This document shows positions 28,001 through 34,988 of a stretch of DNA of 64,000 nucleotides, piece after piece. The DNA lies in contig NZ_VTTM01000006.1 in the NCBI RefSeq assembly GCF_008364795.1, forward strand, positions 186,001 through 250,000, in the 5' to 3' direction. Positions within the stretch are counted from its first letter, which is position 1, and every line of letters begins with the position of its first letter. The notes beneath the pieces were generated by a model. It was given only the letters and a program-made list of their open reading frames with translations. It was not told the DNA's origin and did no database searches. Made by a program: the position numbers and the translations under genes. Source of the DNA: Azospirillum oryzae. GTDB lineage: Bacteria; Pseudomonadota; Alphaproteobacteria; Azospirillales; Azospirillaceae.

Positions 28001-29011
28001 TCAGGTCCAGTTCGTGTCGGCGGCGAGATGGACGACGCAGTCGCCGGGTTGCACGTGGGTGAAGCTGCGGACGCAGACCGCGACACCGGAGCCGCGGAAA
28101 TGCAGTTCCACGGCGTCGCGCCAGGGCGCGTGGGGGTCGTGGATGCGACCGGCGAGCTGCCCCTCGCTGACATCGTCGCCGAGGCGGAAAGCGGGTTCGA
28201 ACAGGCCGGGGCAGGGGGCGAAGACATAGTGCCGTTCGCCCTCCACGCGCAGCAGCCGGCCCGGGCGCGGCTCGGGTGCCGGATGTTCGGGCAGCAGGCC
28301 GACCGTGGTCAGCAGACGCTCGATGCCGTCCTCGACGATGGCCAGGCCGGTCGGATCGCAGGTGCCGAACCCTCCGAATTCCCCGCACAGGAACAGCTTG
28401 CCCTGGCGTTCGGCGGCGGCGGCGAAGGTGCGGTCCTCGCCCAGCAGGTTGGCGATCATCACGTTCGGCGCGCCGAACCCCTCGACCAGCCGGCGGTAAA
28501 GTCCCTGCCGCTCTTCGTCTGGCGGCGGCGAGGCGAGCAGGGTCGGCAGATGGTTCATTGACGCTCCCCCGGCGTGCAGGTCGAGGGCCAGGTCGGCCAT
28601 CGGCAGCAGGATGGTCTCCACATAGTGGGCGATCATCTGGGTCGGCGTGCCGTCGCGGGCGCCGGGGAACATCCGGTTCAGGTTGCCCTTGTCGATCGGC
28701 GAGGTGCGGCTGCCGTTCATATGGGCCGGGAAGTTCAACGCCGGGATCACGATCAGGCGGCCGCTGATCGCCAGCGCGGGCAGGCGGCGCACCAGCTTGG
28801 CCAGGGCGATCGGCCCCTCATATTCGTCGCCGTGATTGCCGCCGGTCAGCAGAACGGTCGGTCCGGTTCCGCGCTTCAGCACGGCGACGGGGATGGCGAT
28901 GTGCCCGTAGGCGGACCGGTCGTGGGAATGGGGAACGCGCAGCGTGCCGGTCTGGAAGCCGTCGCGTTCGAAATCGACATCGGTGGAGATGCGGGACGTC
29001 GCACGGGTCAT
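28001..29011 (-). CDS. succinylglutamate desuccinylase/aspartoacylase-family deacylase
   Basis: A 336-residue zinc hydrolase of the AstE/AspA family, which removes acyl groups from N-acylated amino acids. The metal site is seen as GGNHGDEYEGPIAL (His and Glu) and DLHAGGASMNH (His). NFPAHMNGSRTSPIDKGNLNRMFPG is characteristic of the ectoine-degradation DoeB-like branch. ATG 29011 follows GAGG by five bases. It is the first gene of the peptide-transporter operon, so a second deacylating activity accompanies the D-aminoacylase. Confidence 0.82.
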   Translation of the reverse strand: MTRATSRISTDVDFERDGFQTGTLRVPHSHDRSAYGHIAIPVAVLKRGTGPTVLLTGGNHGDEYEGPIALAKLVRRLPALAISGRLIVIPALNFPAHMNGSRTSPIDKGNLNRMFPGARDGTPTQMIAHYVETILLPMADLALDLHAGGASMNHLPTLLASPPPDEERQGLYRRLVEGFGAPNVMIANLLGEDRTFAAAAERQGKLFLCGEFGGFGTCDPTGLAIVEDGIERLLTTVGLLPEHPAPEPRPGRLLRVEGERHYVFAPCPGLFEPAFRLGDDVSEGQLAGRIHDPHAPWRDAVELHFRGSGVAVCVRSFTHVQPGDCVVHLAADTNWT

Positions 29012-29145
29012 GCGGACCTCGTTGGGCAAAGGGGGTCTGTTTGAAAGCAGCGTCGCGAGGTGCCGACCGTTCCGGCAGCATCGTTCGGGTCACTGACTGT
29101 CATCAGTGTTGCGAATTCCCGATGGAACTGCGAGTGCTGTTTTCT

Positions 29146-29180
29146 GCTCATACTGATGCCTCCCAGGCATCGGTATGAGC
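29146..29180. terminator. strong hairpin between the LysR gene and the deacylase operon
   Basis: GCTCATACTGATGCC (29146-29160) pairs with GGCATCGGTATGAGC (29166-29180) around a TCCCA loop, a 15-bp stem with one mismatch. It lies 26 bases after the LysR stop. No uridine run follows on the minus strand, so it may be a weak terminator, an RNA-stability element or a palindromic operator. Confidence 0.5.
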
Positions 29181-29205
29181 ATGGCAGCGCGCCCGGAAAG
29201 GGTGG

Positions 29206-30090
29206 TCAGAGAGCGGCGGTAATGACGGTGCGGAAGCGGATCAGCGCCGGGTTGGCGTTCTCGGACAGGCACGCGAAGGATAGCGGCAGGCGGATCGACA
29301 CGTCCGCCAGATCGAGGAACTGGGCCCGTGCGGGGGGACGCGCGCGGTTCGCCGAGTTGACGATGGCCGCTCCGATTCCGGCGGAGACCAGCGACAGGAT
29401 GGCGGCTTCGGTCGACACCTCCTGCACCACATTCAGGGTCAGCCCGGCTTGGCGGCAGGCGCTCAGCAGCAGGTCGTAGTAAGCTGGGTAGATCGAGCGG
29501 GGAAAGGTGACGAATGGGCGGCCGGCAAGGTCCCGGGCGCGCATCGGAACATCCGCCGGCAGCCCCCAGGCGCGCGGCACCGCGAGCGTCACGCCATGGT
29601 CGAGCAGGGGGACGGTCGCGAGGTTGGCCGGCGGCGGCTCGAACAGGTAGACGAAGCCGCCGTCCAGGGTTCCATCTTCCATTTCTTCCAGCTGCATCGG
29701 GGTGTTGAGCGGCGCCAGCTCGAACTGGACACCGGGAGCCTCCCTTTGGAAACGGCTGAACAGTTCCGGCACCAGTCCGTCCCAGCCGGCGTTTTCTACG
29801 AAGCCGATCCGCAGCCGCCCCTGTAGACCGGCGGCGATGAGCTTGACGGAGCGGCCGGCGGCTTCCAGTTGTGCCAGGAGTCTGCGCGCCTCGACCAGAT
29901 AATGGGCGCCGGCGGCGGTGAGCCGCAGCCCGCGCGGTCCGCGATCGAACAGTGCGACCCCCAGTTCCTCCTCCAGGAACTGGATCTGGCGCGAGATGGC
30001 GGGTTGAGTGATGTGCACCCGCTTGGACGCCAGCCGCACGCTCTCATGCTCCGCGACGGCAATGAAGTAGCGGAGATGGCGCAATTCCAT
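29206..30090 (-). CDS. LysR-family transcriptional regulator
   Basis: A 294-residue LysR-type regulator. The N-terminal winged helix is MELRHLRYFIAVAEHESVRLASKRVHITQPAISRQIQFLEEELG. The rest is the two-lobed effector-binding domain (RLRIGFVENAGWDGLVPELF...). It is placed between the metallo-hydrolase and the deacylase/peptide-transport operon on the same strand and probably controls one or both. The effector is unknown. Confidence 0.9.
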   Translation of the reverse strand: MELRHLRYFIAVAEHESVRLASKRVHITQPAISRQIQFLEEELGVALFDRGPRGLRLTAAGAHYLVEARRLLAQLEAAGRSVKLIAAGLQGRLRIGFVENAGWDGLVPELFSRFQREAPGVQFELAPLNTPMQLEEMEDGTLDGGFVYLFEPPPANLATVPLLDHGVTLAVPRAWGLPADVPMRARDLAGRPFVTFPRSIYPAYYDLLLSACRQAGLTLNVVQEVSTEAAILSLVSAGIGAAIVNSANRARPPARAQFLDLADVSIRLPLSFACLSENANPALIRFRTVITAAL

Positions 30091-30179
30091 GTGCTACGCT
30101 CCGAATGGGGGCGTTTGGGTGGCGGGTTCCCGGCCGCCGCACGCGCGTGGTCGGCGCGGCGACATCGCCCCGGGGCGAT

Positions 30180-31058
30180 TCATGCGAAGGTACAGTGGAA
30201 GCACTCGCCCCTGCGTACGACGCGGCCCGCCGAACGGCCGCCGAAATGTGCGGGAAGGACCAGCGCCGAACGCTCCGCGGTGTGTTCCAGCGCCCAGCGG
30301 CGCGATCGGCGGGCCGCTTCGGCATCCTGGCAGAACATCGAATTCCAGGTGGGGCGAAGCACCTGCACCGGGCTGTGAAGGACGTCGCCGCTGAAGAAGG
30401 CCTCATGGCCGGCGGAGCGGACGGAAATGGACATGTGGCCGGGTGTATGGCCCGGGGTGGGATGGAAGGTCACCCCCTCGATCACTTCGCCGCCGTCGTC
30501 GGGTACGAGGTCGAGCAGGCCGGCCTCGATGACCGGCAGCACGCTGTCCTCATAGACGCCGGCGGCGGGGCCGGTGCGGAATCCTTCGCTGGCCGCCTTG
30601 TCGTTCTCAGTCCGCGACCAGAGATAGCGTGCGTTGGGAAATGCGGGGGTCCAGTGCCCGTTGTTCCAGCATGTGTTCCATCCGACATGGTCACTGTGGA
30701 TATGGGTGCACAGCACGTAATCGACGGCCTCCGGAGCGATGCCGGCCGCCCTCATCCGATCGAGCAGGCCTGTGTGCAGACCGTCGAACTGCGGGATCCG
30801 GCGGGTGCGGCCGTCGCCGATCCCGGTGTCGATGACCATGAGATGATGCGGGGTCCTTACCACCCACAGATTGACGTTGACCACCAGACCGGCACTGTCG
30901 GGAGTCATCGCATCCGGGATCAACTCGTCCTGATGTGGAGCGATCAACTCGTCGGCCCAGTCCAGCAGGACCATGTTCGCCGCAAAGGGGGGGAGGACGA
31001 TTTCGGTCAGCCGGAGAATGTCGAGGCTGCCCAATTGGAAGCGCGGTTCGTCGGTCAT
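30180..31058 (-). CDS. metallo-beta-lactamase-fold hydrolase
   Basis: A 292-residue cytoplasmic MBL-fold hydrolase. The zinc motif HIHSDH is at residues 119-124, followed by Asp/His ligands in TPGHTPGH and FSGDVLHS and a late LPAHFG. No signal peptide is present. The group includes lactonases such as N-acyl-homoserine lactonases. ATG 31058 is the start of homology and has GGGAGG upstream; the frame is open 85 codons further but without family features. It lies 89 bases before the LysR gene. A lactone or cyclic-amide hydrolase role in the acyl-amino-acid system is possible but unproven. Confidence 0.8.
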   Translation of the reverse strand: MTDEPRFQLGSLDILRLTEIVLPPFAANMVLLDWADELIAPHQDELIPDAMTPDSAGLVVNVNLWVVRTPHHLMVIDTGIGDGRTRRIPQFDGLHTGLLDRMRAAGIAPEAVDYVLCTHIHSDHVGWNTCWNNGHWTPAFPNARYLWSRTENDKAASEGFRTGPAAGVYEDSVLPVIEAGLLDLVPDDGGEVIEGVTFHPTPGHTPGHMSISVRSAGHEAFFSGDVLHSPVQVLRPTWNSMFCQDAEAARRSRRWALEHTAERSALVLPAHFGGRSAGRVVRRGECFHCTFA

Positions 31059-31404
31059 CCTCGCAGCCTCCCATGGAGCATGGTGTCTGTGGTGCCGTGG
31101 CCGGCTAGATATAACATGGGCACCGTCATGTGTGGACGACCGCTGCGGCGCAAGGGAAAAGAGATCTGGCTTGGCGAAAAGGTCGGGTGCGGTCATGTGT
31201 CCGGCCTCGAAGAATGCGGTGCTGATGACCGCGGGCCATGATGAACTCCGCGGGATTGGGTCCCGATCAACTTGCCGGGCTCGAGGCGCATGACAGTACG
31301 TGGGTCTTCCCAATCCCTGGCTCGAACCGTTTCGCCATCACCTCTCTCTGCACCCTCACACAGCGTGGTCCTGTTCTTCAGCGTTACCAAACCGGACGGT
31401 CCAG
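31059..31404. other. region between the hydrolase gene and the IS110 element
   Basis: This stretch probably contains the promoter of the metallo-hydrolase gene. A small AT-rich patch (GATATAACAT, about 31107) is the only promoter-like sequence I see. No gene is supported on either strand. Confidence 0.3.
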
Positions 31405-32620
31405 CGACACGGTGGCTTGCATCCGATGGTGGGACAGACCGCTCGTCGGCGGGGCCTTGTCAAGCCCAGCGCCGCCGCAGGGCCAGGCTTGAGAAGGTTC
31501 CGCGGACGGGCGGACCATCCGCTCCGGATGCTCCTGACGCTGACGGCTCAGGTAACCGCCAGAACCGGGACAGTCTTGCGGTAGACGTCGCCGCGGCTGA
31601 GCACCGCCCAGGCGATGCGGGCCATCTTGTTGGCCAGCGCGATGCTGGCCAACCGAGCCGGTTTGCGGGCCAGCAGGCCCTTCAGCCACTCGCCCTCGCC
31701 GGGCGCTTTGCTGCGGGCATAGCGGATCACCGTGGTGGCGCCCATGACCAGAAGACGGCGGATCGAGCGGTCGCCGGCCTTGGTGATGCCGCCGAGCCGA
31801 TCCTTGCCGCCGCTGGAATTCTGCCGCGGCACCAGCCCCAGCCACGCGGCCAGATGGCGGCCGTTCTTGAACGCGCTCGGATCGGTGACGGTGGCGGCGA
31901 GCACCGAGGCGGTGATCGGCCCGATGCCAGGAATGGTGGCCAGATTGCGACTGGCCTCGGTGGTGCGATGCCACGCCAGGATGGCCTTCTCCAGGGCCGC
32001 AATCCGCGCGCTGCAGCTCTCGACCTGCTGGACCAATTCCCCCAGGGCCAAGCGAACCAGCTCGGGGATCGGCAGATCGCTCAGCCGATCGATCAACTCG
32101 ACCAGCTTCCGGGGGCCCTGCGCCCCCACGATGCCGAATTCCGCCAAATGAGCGCGCAGGGCATTGAGCAGCATGGTACGCTGGCGGACCAGCAGGTCAC
32201 GGGAGCGGTGAAGGACCAGAACCGCTTGCTGGTCTTCGCTCTTGATCGGAACAAAGGCCATCTGCGGCCGGGTCACGGCCTCGGCGATGGCCGCGGCATC
32301 GGCGGCGTCGTTCTTCTTGCCGCGCTGGACGTAGGCCTTGACCCGGGTCGGCGGGATCAGCCGGACCTCATGGCCGAGAGCCCTGATGAGACGCGCCCAG
32401 TGATGAGCCGTCGCGCACGCCTCCATACCGACCAGGCAAGGCGTCAAGCCACGAAAGAACGCCTCCATCTGCTCCCGGCGAAGCTGCCGGCGCACGACCA
32501 CCTTTCCGACTTCATCAACGCCATGAACCTGGAAGACGTGCTTGGCAAGATCGAGACCGACGGTGACAATGCTCATGTGGACGGCCCTCTCGTCTGGTGG
32601 GAGTCTGCAACCACCAATCT
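31405..32620 (-). mobile_element. IS110-family (IS1111-like) insertion sequence
   Basis: An element carrying one transposase gene. Sub-terminal inverted repeats can be matched by eye: GGTGGCTTGCATCC at 31411-31424 on the plus strand and GGTGGTTGCAGAC at 32615-32603 on the minus strand. About 140 bases of non-coding sequence lie between the transposase stop and the 3' repeat. Only about 27 bases separate the transposase start from the repeat on the other side. This asymmetry and the sub-terminal repeats fit the IS1111 subgroup. Exact ends are uncertain. Confidence 0.6.
31548..32576 (-). CDS. IS110-family transposase (apparently intact)
   Basis: A 342-residue DEDD recombinase. The N-terminal RuvC-like domain carries Asp in VTVGLDLAKHVFQVHG, Glu in LVGMEACATAHHWA and the acidic pair in KKNDAADAAAIAEA. 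The C-terminal domain has IPGIGPITASVLAA and the serine region RQNSSGGKDRLGGITKAGDRSIRRLL. In characterised family members this serine is catalytic and target choice is guided by an element-encoded bridge RNA. No stop or frameshift is present. Confidence 0.92.
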   Translation of the reverse strand: MSIVTVGLDLAKHVFQVHGVDEVGKVVVRRQLRREQMEAFFRGLTPCLVGMEACATAHHWARLIRALGHEVRLIPPTRVKAYVQRGKKNDAADAAAIAEAVTRPQMAFVPIKSEDQQAVLVLHRSRDLLVRQRTMLLNALRAHLAEFGIVGAQGPRKLVELIDRLSDLPIPELVRLALGELVQQVESCSARIAALEKAILAWHRTTEASRNLATIPGIGPITASVLAATVTDPSAFKNGRHLAAWLGLVPRQNSSGGKDRLGGITKAGDRSIRRLLVMGATTVIRYARSKAPGEGEWLKGLLARKPARLASIALANKMARIAWAVLSRGDVYRKTVPVLAVT

Positions 32621-32726
32621 ATGGCACCTCGATGCCGGGAGCAGCGGTCGTCCACACCATCAACTTGTCGGTTACCTTGTTGCCAAGGCCGGCGAAGGCG
32701 GGATATGGGACGGCGTGACGACATGC

Positions 32727-32864
32727 TCCGATCCCCGCTACGCCGGCTACCGCTTTACCGCCGAGATAATCGCGACGGCGGTGGGGCTGTACCTCCGCTT
32801 TCCACTCAGCTTGCAAATGGGGAAGGAGATGTTGGCGGCACGCGGCATCGCGGTGAGCCATGAG
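32727..32864 (+). pseudogene. IS6-family transposase N-terminal remnant (outer)
   Basis: The plus-strand frame reads DPRYAGYRFTAEIIATAVGL, then LRFPLSLQMGKEMLAARGIAVSHE, an N-terminal segment of an IS6 transposase. It is interrupted at 32865 by the terminal repeat of another IS6 element, so one IS appears to have inserted into the other at this codon. Confidence 0.65.
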
Positions 32865-33003
32865 GGTACTGTCAGGTTGGCGGGAGCGGGACTCTCGTGG
32901 CATGTTCGCGGACATGAGCACGACCCGCAACCCCTACCGCGGCTTCCGCTTCCCAGCCGAGATCCTCAGCGAGGCCGTGTGGCTGTACCACCGCTTCAGT
33001 CTG
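32865..33003 (+). pseudogene. IS6-family element left end with truncated transposase
   Basis: GGTACTGTCAGGTTGGCGGG at 32865 matches the left end of the 7112-7935 element. The transposase start at 32914 reads TTRNPYRGFRFPAEILSEAV, then WLYHRFSLR, before homology stops near 33003. The rest of the element has been lost. Confidence 0.8.
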
Positions 33004-33142
33004 AGAGCTTCTCTGATTGGTTTTCCTCTTCGCAAACCCACGGCATCTATGACGTTATCCCGAATAGGCTTTGGTCCCTGTCCCAACAGGTCGAGGCCGC
33101 GGCGCACCTCGGATCGGGGATGGCGCTCGGAGGCCGGTCGTC

Positions 33143-34186
33143 TCAGGGAAACGGAACGAGCTTTCCGTGCGCTTCGTCCCACAGCCAGAGCCGTCCTCCC
33201 GCCAACGCCGCACCCAGGGTGAGAGCGGGCACTTCCTGCAGCACCGGAAAGTGCCGGTGGCATTCCTCGAGACGATAGTTGGGAATGCGGGGGTTCAGAT
33301 GATGGATGTGATGGAAGCCGATGTTGCCGGTAAACCATTTGAGAATGCCGGGGAGGCGCAGGTAGGAGCTTCCCTGCAGGGCCGCCAGTTCCGGATCCCA
33401 CTCTTCCTGCCGAACCCACAGCGTGTGCTCGAACCGGTGCTGGACCGAGAACAGCCAGACCCCGGCGATGCCAGCGAGGATGGTGATGGGCAACTGCACC
33501 AGCAGCACGGTGCCAACGCCGAGCCAGGCCGCGAGTGCCAGCAGGACGACGGCGATCATCAGGTTGGTCGTATGGACGGACAGCCGCTCCCGCCGCCAGT
33601 CGGGCGGCGTGTCGAAGGGGAAGCGGTACAGCATGAGGAAGACCAGAGGCGGCAGCAGGATCAGTGCCATCACCGGATGGCGGAGGAGACGATGGAAAAG
33701 ACGCTCGCGACGGTCGAGCGCATTGTATTCACTCAGCGTCAGGCAGGATGAATAGATGTCGTATCCACTGTTTCGCCGGTCGAGATTGTTCCAGTTGGCG
33801 TGATGACCGGCATGCTGGCGCCGCCAGTTGGCATAGGGGGTCAAGGTCATGACGCCACACAGCGTGCCGACGGCGTCGTTGACCCGGCGCGACCGGAAGA
33901 AGGCGCCATGCCCGCAATCGTGTTGGATGATGAAAATGCGCACCAGAAAGCCGGCGGCCGGAATGGCCAGCAGCAGCGTGACGGCGTAGCTGATGTCGAG
34001 GCTGAGGACCATGAGTGCCCAGCACCCGATGAAGGGCAGGACCGAGGTCGCCAGTTGGGCGAGGCTGCGGGTGAGGATTGGTGTCTGGTAGGGACGAAGC
34101 CGATTGCGCAAAAGCGCCTGTCCATCGTTACCGATGGAGACATCGTCGCGCGGAAGCATTTTTATGCCGGCGGCACCCTGAGTCAT
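33143..34186 (-). CDS. membrane fatty-acid desaturase
   Basis: A 347-residue di-iron desaturase of the acyl-lipid type. The three histidine boxes are present: HDCGH (in IIQHDCGHGAFF), HAGHH (in NWRRQHAGHHANW) and HHIHH (in GNIGFHHIHHLNPRIPNY). Several hydrophobic membrane segments lie between them. Its spacing matches the delta-12/omega-3-like bacterial desaturases that introduce double bonds into membrane lipids. ATG 34186 was chosen because GGAGAGGG precedes it; the frame extends 13 codons upstream. Its neighbours do not suggest a specific pathway. Confidence 0.87.
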   Translation of the reverse strand: MTQGAAGIKMLPRDDVSIGNDGQALLRNRLRPYQTPILTRSLAQLATSVLPFIGCWALMVLSLDISYAVTLLLAIPAAGFLVRIFIIQHDCGHGAFFRSRRVNDAVGTLCGVMTLTPYANWRRQHAGHHANWNNLDRRNSGYDIYSSCLTLSEYNALDRRERLFHRLLRHPVMALILLPPLVFLMLYRFPFDTPPDWRRERLSVHTTNLMIAVVLLALAAWLGVGTVLLVQLPITILAGIAGVWLFSVQHRFEHTLWVRQEEWDPELAALQGSSYLRLPGILKWFTGNIGFHHIHHLNPRIPNYRLEECHRHFPVLQEVPALTLGAALAGGRLWLWDEAHGKLVPFP

Positions 34187-34252
34187 GGGCCCTCTCCTCG
34201 AAGACGCTATTGGAGGCCGGGGCATACTTTCACGGGGGTGGCGTAACGAACC

Positions 34253-34747
34253 TCAATCGTGACTGCGACATTTATACTCGATGTCGTTTGCCGAAGAGCT
34301 GTCCACCCGTGTCCAGATCTCGCTCCGCCCAAAGATCGGTAACCCTATATAGGCACGAACTCTCAATGATTCATCCGACAGGACGGTAATGCCACCGCTA
34401 TAGGTCCGGCCATCCTGAGGATTGTAAACGGACCCATCCCAATGATCGGGACCGGCTGGGGTGAGGCCGGTTATGACGACGAGGCCGCAGATCCGCTGTG
34501 CCTGCCTCGCCGGATCCGGGTTCTTCTGATCCAGGCGAGGCGAACCGCTCCGATCCATGGCGTTCTCCAACCAGATGATCCGACCGCAGAATCGATCGCC
34601 ACAGCGGGTGATCCTGAGGACCGCATCCTTGTCTGCGGTCAGCCAGACACCTTGCAGGTCGGCTGCCGAAGCCGCCCCCGTCAGTCCGGCGAGCGCCAAG
34701 CATCCGGCCGATACCACCACGGTCCGGAACATCGCCAACTTGTCCAA
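34253..34747 (-). CDS. DUF2147 family secreted protein
   Basis: A 164-residue exported protein of unknown function. The signal peptide (about residues 1-28) ends GAASAADLQ. The mature domain shows the DUF2147 pattern: GVWLTADKDAVLRITRCGDRFCGRIIWLE, DQKNPDPARQAQRICGLVVI, WDGSVYNPQDGRTYSG and VRAYIGLPIFGRSEIWTRV. The start appears to be TTG at 34747, because AGGAGGAGG lies five bases upstream; the next in-frame ATG (34732) is too far from it. Divergent from the P-type ATPase gene. Confidence 0.8.
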   Translation of the reverse strand: MDKLAMFRTVVVSAGCLALAGLTGAASAADLQGVWLTADKDAVLRITRCGDRFCGRIIWLENAMDRSGSPRLDQKNPDPARQAQRICGLVVITGLTPAGPDHWDGSVYNPQDGRTYSGGITVLSDESLRVRAYIGLPIFGRSEIWTRVDSSSANDIEYKCRSHD

Positions 34748-34988
34748 TGCCGCCTCCTCCTGATTTCACGGCACCCGTTGATATCGTGGACACCCGACCG
34801 GATCGCCATGGGTCGACGTCCACCATCCTTATCAGCGGCACGCTTTCGTAACGGTCCATGTTCTGCCCGAAGGCAGCGTTGCGGAATTGCCGGTGGCCGT
34901 TCCGGTGTCACGCCGGGCTATCCCGTTCGCATCGTTCCCTCGTCACAGGCGATCCTCTAGGCTGGAGACTGCCGCGCAGCCCGGAGGC

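Noticed and set aside
31272..33278. A 668-codon plus-strand frame across the IS110 element.
   Set aside because: Most of it is antisense to the intact IS110 transposase. Only its 32727-32864 part, an IS6 remnant, has meaning.
34748..34988. A magnesium riboswitch or leader upstream of mgtA.
   Set aside because: I could not find the pairing or a proline-rich leader peptide needed to support it in this short region.
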